A stretch of DNA of 64,000 nt from Vibrio ostreae (GCF_019226825.1 NZ_CP076643.1:1426001-1490000), one strand, 5' to 3'. Positions 9,037 through 17,958 are shown, counted from the first letter of the stretch. The notes: generated by a model from the letters alone, not told the origin. Numbers and translations are program-made.

Positions 9037-9125
9037 TCCTGCTTATCAGTGCCATCGGGCTGGTAGCCGGTCTAATCGCCCTCTACGCCGACATGATCCT
9101 GGTCTGGCTCGATTCGGTGATTTGA
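9033..9125 (+). CDS. 30-residue single-segment membrane peptide
   Basis: The start ATG overlaps the stop of the upstream 64-residue protein (ATGA), with GGTGGAG just upstream. The product is almost entirely one hydrophobic helix of about 22 residues with two acidic residues near the C-terminus (YADMILVWLDSVI). It is too short for a family call. The coupled layout resembles small accessory subunits of respiratory complexes, and a bd-type oxidase is encoded convergently just beyond, but that link is inference. Confidence 0.5.
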   Translation: MILLISAIGLVAGLIALYADMILVWLDSVI

Positions 9126-9152
9126 CCTATTCATCCTGAACATCATAAGACA

Positions 9153-9176
9153 AACCCCGGCTACTAAACCGGGGTT
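9153..9176. terminator. Bidirectional terminator between convergent genes
   Basis: A perfect 8-bp stem (AACCCCGG / CCGGGGTT) with an 8-base loop, lying between the small membrane-protein pair (plus) and the oxidase operon (minus). Confidence 0.7.
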
Positions 9177-9224
9177 ATATTCGCTTGACTGAAATGATTA
9201 TGATATGAGTAACGCACCTTCTAC

Positions 9225-9368
9225 TTAAGCACGCAGCCCTGCGGCATTCATAAAGCTTTTCAGCAACAGAGAGACCACAAACAAGGCCGCCACACTGCCA
9301 CTCCAGATAACCACCAGCCACATGACCTTTTTCCACCATGGACCCGGTGTTTTTTCAGTCGTGTTCAT
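9225..9368 (-). CDS. DUF2474 small subunit of cyanide-insensitive oxidase
   Basis: A 47-residue protein reading MNTTEKTPGPWWKKVMWLVV at its start, then one membrane helix and a short C-terminal tail (NAAGLRA). This size, the WWKK entry to the helix and the position 18 bases after cioB fit the DUF2474 family, a CydX-like small subunit commonly found behind cioAB. GTGG-type purine sequence lies upstream of the ATG. Confidence 0.75.
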   Translation of the reverse strand: MNTTEKTPGPWWKKVMWLVVIWSGSVAALFVVSLLLKSFMNAAGLRA

Positions 9369-9386
9369 CGTGTCACCCCCCACGCG

Positions 9387-10394
9387 TTAATGGTAGTTCT
9401 CGCCTGGTTTCACTTTGCCGCGGAAGACGTAATAGCTCCACGAGGTGTAAACCAGAATGACCGGAATAATCAACAAGCCTCCGACCAGCATAAAGCCCTG
9501 ACTTTGCGGTGGTGACGCAGCCTGCCAGATACTGATCGCCGGCGGAATAATATTCGGCCACAGGCTGATACCCAGCCCGGTAAAACCCAGGAACATCAGC
9601 AGCAAGGTCAGCATGAAAGGCAGATAGTGAGCATGATTATAGACCGAACGTATCAACCACCAAGAGCAGAGCACGACCAGAATCGGCACCGGCGCAAACC
9701 ACAGAATCTGCGGCCAGGTAAACCAGCGCGCGGCGATGTCACTGTGCATCAGCGGTGTCCAGATACTGACAATAACAATCGCGGCGAGCATCACGTAGGT
9801 CAACGGCACAGCAAGTTCACACATACGCTTATGCAGGTCACCTTCGCTTTTGAGAATAAGCCAGGTACAGCCCAGCAACGCGTAAGCAACCAATAGTCCG
9901 AAGCCACAAAACAGCGGGAATGGTGCCAGCCAGATCAACGACGGGCCGCTGTAGGTTCGCCCGGTGACTTCCAGCCCGTTGATGATAGTGCCGAGCACGA
10001 CGCCCTGGCTGAACGTCGCAACAATCGACCCACCGATAAACGCTTTATCCCAAAAGGCACGGTGCTCAGGAATGGCTTTAAATCGGAACTCAAATGCCAC
10101 CCCGCGGAAGATAAGACCAATCAACATGATCGTCAGGGGGATAGCCAGCGCATCAGCTATCACCGCATAAGCAAGCGGGAATGCGCCGTACAAGGCTGCG
10201 CCACCAAGCACCAGCCAGGTTTCGTTCCCATCCCACACTGGCGCGACCGTGTTAACCATAACGTCACGATGCGTTTCATCTTTATTGAACGGGAACAGGA
10301 TGCCTATCCCCAAATCAAAGCCATCCATCAAAATGTACATCAGGGTCGAGAAAACAATAATCACAAACCAGATAATCGAGAGATCAATACCCAT
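9387..10394 (-). CDS. cioB: Cytochrome bd-type ubiquinol oxidase subunit II (CioB/CydB family)
   Basis: A 335-residue integral membrane protein of the CydB family. It begins MGIDLSIIWFVIIVFSTLMY and has the conserved DGFDLGIGILFPF and APVWDGNETWLVLGG segments and about eight to nine membrane helices. It lacks hemes but is needed for oxidase assembly. GGGGGG lies seven bases upstream of the chosen ATG; the longer frame to 10493 runs back into cioA and was rejected. One base separates it from the cioA stop. The DUF2474 gene follows. It pairs with the short-Q-loop CioA. Confidence 0.9.
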   Translation of the reverse strand: MGIDLSIIWFVIIVFSTLMYILMDGFDLGIGILFPFNKDETHRDVMVNTVAPVWDGNETWLVLGGAALYGAFPLAYAVIADALAIPLTIMLIGLIFRGVAFEFRFKAIPEHRAFWDKAFIGGSIVATFSQGVVLGTIINGLEVTGRTYSGPSLIWLAPFPLFCGFGLLVAYALLGCTWLILKSEGDLHKRMCELAVPLTYVMLAAIVIVSIWTPLMHSDIAARWFTWPQILWFAPVPILVVLCSWWLIRSVYNHAHYLPFMLTLLLMFLGFTGLGISLWPNIIPPAISIWQAASPPQSQGFMLVGGLLIIPVILVYTSWSYYVFRGKVKPGENYH

Positions 10395-10395
10395 G

Positions 10396-11811
10396 TTATT
10401 TCCCCCCTTCCGGACCATCAATTCTGTCACGCACCGCCGACAACGGCCGTGCTGGCGTGTGTGAGATATCCGGCTCATCATGATGAACATCACCTTCTTC
10501 CGGCCCGATTTTAATCAGTTTCATCAGATAGACGTACCCAACACCAAACACCGAGGTGTACACCACAATAAACGCCAACAAGGTGAACGACATGTGTAAC
10601 TCAGAATGCAGTGAGACCGCATCGCGGGTGCGCTGCAAGCCATACACAACCCACGGCTGACGGCCAATTTCAGTGGTAAACCAGCCAGCCAGAATCGCAA
10701 TCAATCCGGATGGCCCCATGTAAAGCGCAAAGCGATGAAACGCCCGGTTTTGATACAGTGTTCCTTTGCGCCGTAACCATAACCCGATAACACCCAGCAG
10801 TATCATCAGCATGCCGAGCGCGACCATAATTCTGAACGACCAGAAGATGATGGTAGAATTTGGACGGTCCTCTTTAGGGAAACTTTTCAGCGCCGGAATT
10901 TGTTTATCCAGGCTGTGGGTGAGAATTAAGCTGCCAAGATACGGGATCTCAAGCGCGTATTTGGTGCGCTCTTCTTCCATATCCGGAATACCAAACAAAA
11001 TCAGCGGCGTCGGCTCACCGGGTTCGTTCTCCCAGTGTCCTTCTATCGCAGCGATTTTAGCCGGCTGATGCTCAAGCGTATTCAGGCCATGCGCATCGCC
11101 CACCACCGCCTGAATCGGAGCGACAATCAACGCCATCCAGAGCGACATAGAAAACATACGACGAATAGCCGGTGTATCATTACCTTTCAGCAGGTGCCAG
11201 GCAGCAGAGGCACCAACAAACAGAGCACTGGACAGGAATGCTGCAATCGTCATGTGAAACAGTCGATACGGGAAAGAAGGGTTAAAAATGATTTCCATCC
11301 AGCTTTCCGGGATCACCACTCCATCCTGAATACTAAAGCCCTGTGGCGTGTGCATCCAACTGTTGGAGGACAGGATCCAGAAAGTCGACATCAGCGTGCC
11401 CAGTGCCACCATGCAGGTCGCAAAGAAGTGCAAACCTCTGCCGACCCGATTCCAGCCAAACAACATCACACCGAGAAAGCCCGCTTCAAGGAAAAAAGCG
11501 GTCAGCACCTCATACGTCAGCAGCGGCCCGGTGACACTACCGGCAAACTCCGAGAACCCGCTCCAGTTGGTGCCGAACTGGTAGGCCATCACCAATCCGG
11601 ATACCACACCCATACCGAAGTTAACCGCAAAAATCTTCGACCAGAAATGATAAAGCGACAGATACGTTTTATCGTTTGTTTTCAGCCACAGCCCTTCCAG
11701 CACGGCCAGGTAGCTGGCCACACCGATGGTAAGTGCAGGAAAAATAATGTGAAACGAAACGGTAAACGCAAACTGTATTCTGGCAAGTTCAAATGCATCC
11801 AGTCCAAACAT
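10396..11811 (-). CDS. cioA: Cyanide-insensitive cytochrome bd-type ubiquinol oxidase subunit I (CioA)
   Basis: A 471-residue quinol oxidase subunit that binds the hemes and oxidises quinol at the periplasmic face. Conserved parts include ARIQFAFTVSFHIIFPALTIG with the heme-ligand His, GVVSGLVMAYQFGTNW, the GDAHGL segment and the GRQPWVVYG motif near the quinol site. The loop before GRQPW is short compared with the 528-residue CydA elsewhere in this window, which fits the cyanide-insensitive (CIO) branch. AGGGG lies seven bases upstream of the ATG at 11811; a TTG six bases earlier is less likely. It heads the cioA-cioB-DUF2474 operon. Confidence 0.9.
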   Translation of the reverse strand: MFGLDAFELARIQFAFTVSFHIIFPALTIGVASYLAVLEGLWLKTNDKTYLSLYHFWSKIFAVNFGMGVVSGLVMAYQFGTNWSGFSEFAGSVTGPLLTYEVLTAFFLEAGFLGVMLFGWNRVGRGLHFFATCMVALGTLMSTFWILSSNSWMHTPQGFSIQDGVVIPESWMEIIFNPSFPYRLFHMTIAAFLSSALFVGASAAWHLLKGNDTPAIRRMFSMSLWMALIVAPIQAVVGDAHGLNTLEHQPAKIAAIEGHWENEPGEPTPLILFGIPDMEEERTKYALEIPYLGSLILTHSLDKQIPALKSFPKEDRPNSTIIFWSFRIMVALGMLMILLGVIGLWLRRKGTLYQNRAFHRFALYMGPSGLIAILAGWFTTEIGRQPWVVYGLQRTRDAVSLHSELHMSFTLLAFIVVYTSVFGVGYVYLMKLIKIGPEEGDVHHDEPDISHTPARPLSAVRDRIDGPEGGK

Positions 11812-12263
11812 TACCAACCCCTGTATTATTCGAGTTATAACCCTTAAACCCTAATTCAAGACCTCAGGATTTGCCAAAATTAGTAACAAATTTAACAAAG
11901 CAATACAGCGCTTTCTGGCTATTTCAGGACCAGAAAATCACACTTACAGAATATTATTCAATAAAGTCATAGTGTTAATCTGCATTTTTGCAAAACTGCT
12001 CTGCATATTGGATACGAAGGTTTAGCTGTAAAGGTTCACAGTGAATAACAACTTATTTTGTGTGGGTAATTCGTGATTTAATATAAATTTTAAACTTGGA
12101 CTGACTCTCTTCTTATTCAGATGATATTTATGTAACCAGTAAGTCACATGAAATATATGATCTTATCTAAACGTGCCTACAAATACTAAAAATACATAAT
12201 TAAATAGAATATAAAATAAGAGGAGCCGATACTTAAGAATAGTAATTAATCACAAGCTGTTTA
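11812..12263. other. Gene-free AT-rich junction before the island
   Basis: About 450 bases without a convincing gene on either strand. The half next to cioA should hold its promoter. The half toward 12263 is very AT-rich and marks the base-composition change into the island. I looked for a copy of the tRNA-Ser 3' end, which would be the distal attachment site, and did not find one. Confidence 0.6.
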
Positions 12264-13391
12264 TCATATTCCCTTAAACAACTCACTTCTATGATGTGCT
12301 AGATATGGCTTGTGTTCACGAATGATCCTAAAAGACATATCTTCTCTGAGCCCTATGACTTCTGGCGCTTCAAGATACCCTGAAATTAGCACCTTTCCGT
12401 TGTCATCAAATGATATAAAGCCAAGATCAAAAGCTTTGTCCAAGTTGGCTAACAGCAATAACCCGTTGAACTTATCCAGCCTTTCGCGATTATTTGAATC
12501 ACGCCAAGGCTTAATATGAGATGCAAGCAGAAGTTGAGTATTACGATATCCTGTCACGGCGCAACCACCCCACATTTGAACCAATTGAGATCTGAAGAGA
12601 CCTTGGCCCATTCTGGTTTTAACCATGATGCTCTTTTCAGTATCCGTTAGTTTTTTGTCCGACATAACCTGGCGAATATCTGCGTTAACGTCGATTTGAG
12701 CTAAGTCCGCTAGGAACTTGTGATAGTGAGTTAACGCAGCACTATACATCCCCTTACCCTTTCGATCCGTCAGCTTAAAAACTTCTAACTGTCTGACTTT
12801 CTCTTCATACTGGGTAAATCTCCGGTAGGATGTGATGTCGGTTAATGGCTCACAGATTTGGTACGTATCCATTAGCCAATTGGAAATTGAACCACGAATC
12901 GCTCCGAGATAGTTTTTAGCGGTTTTCTCCGACTTACCAATATCCATAAGCCACTGATAATATAATGCAGCTAAATCAGTAAGGTTTGAAACCAGCGCTT
13001 CTTTAAGTTCGTTGCTGATGATAAAGCTCTTCATATCTTCAAAAAGCTCATCGTCTAAGTAGGCATACGCGATCGCTTTTGAAGAATAGCGACGAATAGT
13101 CGTTTCGTCATAGCCAGCGTGATAGGCAAGGTGCCAGAACCCCTCGCTTCTCAGATGGAAGAATGGATTCTCTGGCGTATTCTTATCTTTACCCTGAGCA
13201 AAGCTGTTGAAGTGTTCTGTGAATCTGTCTTTTAAAGGCTGATTCAGTTCAATTTTGTTTGAAGCGATATGTCCCACTTGGATGAGATCCATGACCGCAA
13301 GTAGCATGCATACTTTATGAGGGCTCTTCTTACCACCAGCAATATTCATGTTCAGCGTACGAAACTTATCGGCATAATATTCGTGTGACAT
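12264..13391 (-). CDS. HNH endonuclease with SBD-like N-terminus (putative type IV restriction)
   Basis: A 375-residue protein in three parts. Residues about 20-95 (KKSPHKVCMLLAV, then PFFHLRSEGFWHL) follow the PHK...LL...PF-x-L-x-x-x-G-x-W pattern of sulfur-binding domains that read phosphorothioate DNA in ScoMcrA-type enzymes. Residues about 130-220 (SEKTAKNYLGAIRGSISNWL) look like the helical core-binding fold of tyrosine recombinases. Residues about 262-345 form an HNH_2-type nuclease (GQGLFRSQLVQMW, CAVTGY, ASHIKPW, NGLLLLANLDKAFDLG). The family parts are recognised by pattern only; the target modification is inferred. Three bases separate it from the upstream methyltransferase gene, so the two form an operon. 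Confidence 0.7.
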   Translation of the reverse strand: MSHEYYADKFRTLNMNIAGGKKSPHKVCMLLAVMDLIQVGHIASNKIELNQPLKDRFTEHFNSFAQGKDKNTPENPFFHLRSEGFWHLAYHAGYDETTIRRYSSKAIAYAYLDDELFEDMKSFIISNELKEALVSNLTDLAALYYQWLMDIGKSEKTAKNYLGAIRGSISNWLMDTYQICEPLTDITSYRRFTQYEEKVRQLEVFKLTDRKGKGMYSAALTHYHKFLADLAQIDVNADIRQVMSDKKLTDTEKSIMVKTRMGQGLFRSQLVQMWGGCAVTGYRNTQLLLASHIKPWRDSNNRERLDKFNGLLLLANLDKAFDLGFISFDDNGKVLISGYLEAPEVIGLREDMSFRIIREHKPYLAHHRSELFKGI

Positions 13392-13394
13392 GCT

Positions 13395-14003
13395 CTAGCC
13401 CTCCAAACCTAAGGTTTTCTTCATTACAACGGTTTGCCACATAACCTCTTCTCGGTTAAGGAAATCTTTTTCATCTTCGACATGACAGCAAACCAATCCG
13501 AAATCACCCGCTAACTTATCCAACTCCGAGACGGAAACACCAAAAGTCTCACGACCGTCTCTAAATCCACCGTGACGTAATGTGATAACTAGAATTCCAT
13601 CGTCAACCAGAAGATTAGAAAGCACTTTAATTGCGATGGAACGTTGTTCGATAGGAATATGCATCCAGACAGCGGACAGCATCACTAAGTCATAACGCTT
13701 AGCCAGCCCTACTACATGACTTAAATAAGGTAACGAGTCATCTAAACAAGTAACGTCTTCAGAGCAGCTTTGCTGTACAAGATCACGCAGCCTGATTGAT
13801 GGTTCCACAGCGACAACCGAACAGCCTCTCTCACTCATCCACCTCGCATCTCTTCCAGAACCAGCACCAACATCTAATACCGCTGCTCCCGACTTCGGCC
13901 AGTATTGAGACCAAGATTGGTGGACAGATTCAAACGCGAGGGAATTGTATTGCTGAGCTAGATGAGTAGCATTTTCGTCGTAAAAAGAGATAGTTGCGGA
14001 CAT
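13395..14003 (-). CDS. Class I SAM-dependent methyltransferase
   Basis: A 202-residue Rossmann methyltransferase. Motif I is VLDVGAGSGRDARWM (about residues 42-56), the acidic residue ending beta-2 is in VVAVEPS, and the beta-4 region is YDLVMLSAVWMHIP. It lacks the NPPY-type motif of DNA adenine methylases and the PC motif of cytosine methylases, so a DNA base target is not supported; a small-molecule, protein or RNA target is as likely. It is the first gene of a two-gene unit with the HNH protein. Upstream 14004-14200 is AT-rich and holds its promoter region; I see no gene there. Confidence 0.75.
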   Translation of the reverse strand: MSATISFYDENATHLAQQYNSLAFESVHQSWSQYWPKSGAAVLDVGAGSGRDARWMSERGCSVVAVEPSIRLRDLVQQSCSEDVTCLDDSLPYLSHVVGLAKRYDLVMLSAVWMHIPIEQRSIAIKVLSNLLVDDGILVITLRHGGFRDGRETFGVSVSELDKLAGDFGLVCCHVEDEKDFLNREEVMWQTVVMKKTLGLEG

Positions 14004-14200
14004 ATATCAAACCAAGGAACATAGTACGTAAATCATATATGGCACATTGACACAAGGCGATAAAGTATTAGAAAAGAATGAATAATTGTGACGACAATCG
14101 TATCTAAGCACCGGTTGAGCTGGAACTTAGGAACCGAAGTTTCGTGCTTAATAGTGGATAATCACTACGAACTGCCTCCAAGAATTGATCCCAAACTTCG

Positions 14201-14356
14201 TTAGTATGCATCGTCTGGGAACTCTCTTAGTAAAGTAGCCTGCAGCGATGATTTGGTATGCTTTAATGACTTTGTTGCAGCGAAGTCATTGCCGAACTCT
14301 TCACGCGATGAGACTGTAATAATTTGTTCAACAATTTCTTCAAATTCTAATTTCAT
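14201..14356 (-). CDS. 51-residue protein downstream of zorE
   Basis: A small open frame starting four bases after the zorE stop on the same strand, with AAGG about ten bases upstream. The product begins MKLEFEEIVEQIITVSSREE and ends REFPDDAY. It is acidic, soluble and mostly helical in appearance, with no membrane segment or cysteines. I do not recognise a family. Tight spacing suggests co-transcription with the Zorya genes, where it might be a regulator, antitoxin-like brake or an unrelated fragment. Coding status is not proven. Confidence 0.45.
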   Translation of the reverse strand: MKLEFEEIVEQIITVSSREEFGNDFAATKSLKHTKSSLQATLLREFPDDAY

Positions 14357-14360
14357 CTAG

Positions 14361-15497
14361 CTAATACCTTAAATTCGAAGCTTGTGATTTATAGTTTTCA
14401 AGAAAATCACTGATACTGACGACTTGCCAACCAACGTTATTCGCGTCTTCAATATCATTCGGTGATATCGCAATCCCAAAACGATGTTTGGGCCATGCAA
14501 GTTCAATTTTCGCTGCAATATCTCCTAAGCTATCTTCAACATAAAAGTTAACTTCTGGTAGCTTAAGAGTCGCTTTACGGCAAGCGTGCAAAATACCATG
14601 TACACCAGGGTCCGCATAATCAAACAACTCTTTCCATTCACCTAAATTGTCAAGAATTCCCTGTTCTTTTCTCAGTTGGTTAATTAACTGCCTTTCTGAG
14701 TGACTCACTAACATGTGTTGATGCATAGGCTGCTTACTGTGGCAGTCAATGCAAAGAGCTTTTAAGTTAGACGGTTTGTTATCAGATTTAACACCATTAA
14801 TATGATGCACATGGAGTAAACTTCTATGAGTGCGTAAATTAACTTTGCACTGCTCACACTCAAAGTTCTTTTCTACTCGATAATGAGAAGATATTTTAGC
14901 CCAATCGCTGGTGTAGTTTGTTTTTGCAGCCTCAGCTTTTCTCGATGGCATATGTGGAAAGAAAGAACTATAAGTAGCAAAAAATTCTTCCATATCAAAT
15001 TGGTCAAAAACCTCAGTTCGGCTTGCGCCAGTGGAATATCCTTTATAATTAAGCTGTCCTAAGCAGAACTTACATATTTTTAGCTTTGCTATTCCTTCCT
15101 CTAAATGACCACCAAAATATGAACTACCAGATATAGGAAAGTCGCCAGAGGTATCGTTTATCACGACATATCGCTCGAAACGGCCTTCTGCTCGCATTGA
15201 TTTCAACTTGGTGCAGTCAGCAACATGAAATCTATTTCCAGTTTCCGGACTGTGAACTGCAGACTGCACCGCTGAACCATGATCTTTTATATAGAGAAGA
15301 ACCTGACGCCCTTTATAGCTAAGTAGGCCAGAATCAACGTCAACATCCTTCAGTTCAACGTCTTTACCTTCTGCTAACTCAAGATCTAGCTTTTCTATAA
15401 TCTTTTCAGTTAACTCGAGGTGGAACTGTCCCTTTTCTTCCGGCTCCATTAAGTCAATGGCCTGCATCAGAGATTGAAATGAAATACCTAACTTCAT
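14361..15497 (-). CDS. zorE: Type II Zorya HNH nuclease ZorE
   Basis: A 378-residue protein. The HNH module lies at about residues 218-270: CEQCK, then HVHHINGVKSDNKPSNLKALC and CIDCH give the paired zinc cysteines and the His-Asn-His core. An N-terminal region (about 1-140) carries no domain I can name; a CKFC motif occurs near residue 142. In type II Zorya, ZorE is the effector that replaces ZorC/ZorD and attacks or nicks invading DNA. Its ATG overlaps the zorB stop by four bases. Identification rests on the HNH domain together with the zorA-zorB context. Confidence 0.82.
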   Translation of the reverse strand: MKLGISFQSLMQAIDLMEPEEKGQFHLELTEKIIEKLDLELAEGKDVELKDVDVDSGLLSYKGRQVLLYIKDHGSAVQSAVHSPETGNRFHVADCTKLKSMRAEGRFERYVVINDTSGDFPISGSSYFGGHLEEGIAKLKICKFCLGQLNYKGYSTGASRTEVFDQFDMEEFFATYSSFFPHMPSRKAEAAKTNYTSDWAKISSHYRVEKNFECEQCKVNLRTHRSLLHVHHINGVKSDNKPSNLKALCIDCHSKQPMHQHMLVSHSERQLINQLRKEQGILDNLGEWKELFDYADPGVHGILHACRKATLKLPEVNFYVEDSLGDIAAKIELAWPKHRFGIAISPNDIEDANNVGWQVVSISDFLENYKSQASNLRY

Positions 15498-16204
15498 TGT
15501 CCACCCAGAATTTTTCTGATTTGCTCCTCAGCATTCGTAACCACTCTGAATGAAACTCGCCTTGAACGTTTTTCATCTTCTGTACCATCTTCCTTTAAAA
15601 CGGTCTTTGAAGATGAGTAACCAACGGCTGCAACATTACTTTTTACCCAGCTGTAATGTTCATCACGAACCTCGTTTAAGCTCATCAAATAACTTAATAC
15701 CGTCCTGGTTCGCGCCTGAGACAAACTCATATTGTTAAAATACGCCTCATAGTTAGATGAATCATGGTTCCACCGACTGGACGTATGCCCCTCTATTTTT
15801 ATTTCTTGAAGAGATGGTTTGAATTGATCGAGAACACCGAGATATCTGGGGAAAAAATCATTCAATATTGATTTGAACTGCTCCGTTAAACTTGCTTTGC
15901 CATTAGCAAAAAGAACATCGGGTGCAGTGAAGTTTAAACTTAGAGTACTTCTATCGATTTCAGCCCCCCACTTTTCTAAATCAGCAGAGAACTCATCCAA
16001 CAAAGCGATATATATAGCTTGCTGTGTTTTCTCATAAGTCACAGCAACTTCTTTAATCTTATCTCGTTCATTCATCGCATCTCTCATCAATGCTACTGAT
16101 ATAAACAGAAACACCATCATGAGACCAGCCATGAGATCAGAGACAGACATCCAATGCTCACCACCTTCGCCTGTACGGTGGCTTCTACCAAATATCTTTT
16201 CCAT
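15494..16204 (-). CDS. zorB: Zorya motor subunit ZorB (MotB/OmpA-like)
   Basis: A 236-residue protein with one N-terminal membrane helix (about residues 20-41, SVSDLMAGLMMVFLFISVAL) containing the Asp expected of a proton-channel MotB-type helix. A short coiled linker is followed by a C-terminal OmpA/MotB peptidoglycan-binding domain (about 90-225) with the LFANGKASL strand, IKIEGHTSS motif and LSQARTRTVLSYL helix. With ZorA it forms the ion-driven envelope motor of Zorya. Two bases separate it from zorA, and it overlaps zorE, which indicates one operon. Confidence 0.9.
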   Translation of the reverse strand: MEKIFGRSHRTGEGGEHWMSVSDLMAGLMMVFLFISVALMRDAMNERDKIKEVAVTYEKTQQAIYIALLDEFSADLEKWGAEIDRSTLSLNFTAPDVLFANGKASLTEQFKSILNDFFPRYLGVLDQFKPSLQEIKIEGHTSSRWNHDSSNYEAYFNNMSLSQARTRTVLSYLMSLNEVRDEHYSWVKSNVAAVGYSSSKTVLKEDGTEDEKRSRRVSFRVVTNAEEQIRKILGGQ

Positions 16205-16206
16205 GA

Positions 16207-17958
16207 TTAAACCGCCATGCGAGCTGAAACAACGTTATTCATCTCACGTACAAGTTTCTGGTAGTCTTTTGTGAATTGTTGAGTAACCGTCGCAAGGGCT
16301 TCACCCATCTCGCTGACTACACGGTTAATTTCTTGCTGCATCTGATAGTCAAGTACTTCAACTTGCTTTTCGACCCCGTTACCTGTTTTGCGTACGGCTT
16401 CAGTAATCTGGTCTTCCAAACTATCAAACGTTCTTTGAACCGCTTTAGCTTGCACTTGGAATACTTCTTCTAGAGTAGTCTCTAATCGGTCATGCAAACG
16501 AGTAATCGCAGTGATTGTTTCAGTTTGAATATCTTTAGTACTGCTTAACAATTCACTATTCGCTGCTTTCAGAACATTGCCGGTTTCTTTTGCATCATCC
16601 TTAATATCTGCAACCAAAACTCGCAACTGTGCATTAAGCTCAGAAATAGAATCTTCTAGATGCTGTCGAATACTTTCGGTTGTTGATGTCAGGTGATTTG
16701 TGACATTGCTCAAACCACCGGTAGCAGTACCGACTTGATCCTGAATCTCTGAAGAGGCTTCAGCGAGCTTTCCACTTAAAGAATGTGAGCTTTCAATAAG
16801 CTGATTTGATACTCTTTCTGCTCCACCTTCGATATTAGTTCTTAATTTTTCTACGCTTTGATTCGCTGTATCGCTAAAGTGTTCAATGACTTTCTGTGAT
16901 TCTGCCAACATTGAATCATAATGATTTGAAGCAGCCTTTACTGATTCGCTTATAACGCTTATCGTATTATCAACATGCTCACGAATTTGAGGCATAGCCT
17001 CCACAGCTTTATCTCTCAGATCCTTGAACGCTTCCAGTCGGTGTTCGAGTTCCGTAACTTGACCATGCCCTAACTCCATAACTTGATGAAGTTTTTCCAT
17101 AGTGACAGGAATAGATTCAGCTCTTTCATTTATACTGGCTAAAGACTTTTCTGTAGAGGAAATAGCGTCAACACCGAGCTGGTATTTTATAGCCATATCT
17201 TCCAACTGATAACGGTAATTTTCTTGCCAATCAACAAGCTTTTTCACCGACTCATCAAGACGTTTAAAGTTCTCGCCAAATTGCTCAGTCAACTTGTCAT
17301 TGAACTCTACAATTACTTCTTTCAGTGCATTTATAACCTGCTCAGTAGCAGATTTAGACAAAAGATTACCAAATTCATCCATCTTTTCCCACAAGTGACT
17401 TTGGAATTTTTCTCGCTGATTGGATGCCGCATCCCAATGATTATTAAAAGATTTATTGCCATCATTAATATCAATTCTTAAATTCTTAATTTGTGATGTC
17501 AAAGAGGAATCTTCATCACCTTTTATCGCCGCTAGCAATTCATTAGATGATTTCAATTGAGCAGACATCACAGAGTAAATTTCATCTGGCCCGACACCTT
17601 GAGCTATCTGCTCGTCCGGTTTCGGCAATAAACCCAGAATAGCCTTATAACAAATAGACCCAGCCATCCCGACTAAACTCGTGAGGAAAGCTGTTTTCAA
17701 TCCAGCAAGAAGAGACTCAATACTTCCATCAATATCGGAAGGATTAAAGTTCATCAATCCAACCACAATGCCAGCAAACGTCCCCAAAATCCCCAGTGAT
17801 GTAAGTAAGTTAGTAGTACTCGCTGTGAATCCTTTTGCTTTGCCTTGATAAGCAAAAAAAACAGAAGCGATTAGAAGAAAAAGTATTAGGTATATAAATG
17901 CATTGGAAATACTTTCTGCAGTGAAAGTTGCAATTAATGATGCTAGAAAACTTGTCAT
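16207..17958 (-). CDS. zorA: Zorya motor subunit ZorA (MotA/ExbB-like, long tail)
   Basis: A 583-residue protein. Membrane helices lie at about 18-40, 47-70 (SLGILGTFAGIVVGL) and 88-112 (TAFLTSLVGMAGSICYKAIL), the MotA/TolQ/ExbB pattern. Residues from about 130 to 570 form a very long polar, heptad-rich coiled-coil tail. This tail is the hallmark of ZorA, where it projects into the cytoplasm and is thought to signal phage attack to effectors. It is the promoter-proximal gene of zorA-zorB-zorE. The 17959-18195 gap is AT-rich and should contain the operon promoter. Confidence 0.9.
   Translation of the reverse strand: MTSFLASLIATFTAESISNAFIYLILFLLIASVFFAYQGKAKGFTASTTNLLTSLGILGTFAGIVVGLMNFNPSDIDGSIESLLAGLKTAFLTSLVGMAGSICYKAILGLLPKPDEQIAQGVGPDEIYSVMSAQLKSSNELLAAIKGDEDSSLTSQIKNLRIDINDGNKSFNNHWDAASNQREKFQSHLWEKMDEFGNLLSKSATEQVINALKEVIVEFNDKLTEQFGENFKRLDESVKKLVDWQENYRYQLEDMAIKYQLGVDAISSTEKSLASINERAESIPVTMEKLHQVMELGHGQVTELEHRLEAFKDLRDKAVEAMPQIREHVDNTISVISESVKAASNHYDSMLAESQKVIEHFSDTANQSVEKLRTNIEGGAERVSNQLIESSHSLSGKLAEASSEIQDQVGTATGGLSNVTNHLTSTTESIRQHLEDSISELNAQLRVLVADIKDDAKETGNVLKAANSELLSSTKDIQTETITAITRLHDRLETTLEEVFQVQAKAVQRTFDSLEDQITEAVRKTGNGVEKQVEVLDYQMQQEINRVVSEMGEALATVTQQFTKDYQKLVREMNNVVSARMAV

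Noticed and set aside
11035..11847. 270-codon frame opposite cioA
   Set aside because: His/Arg/Gln-rich antisense shadow of a conserved membrane protein gene.
13395..14003. Classical DNA methyltransferase of a type II restriction pair
   Set aside because: Motif I is present but no NPPY- or PC-type catalytic motif was found, so a DNA base target is not supported.
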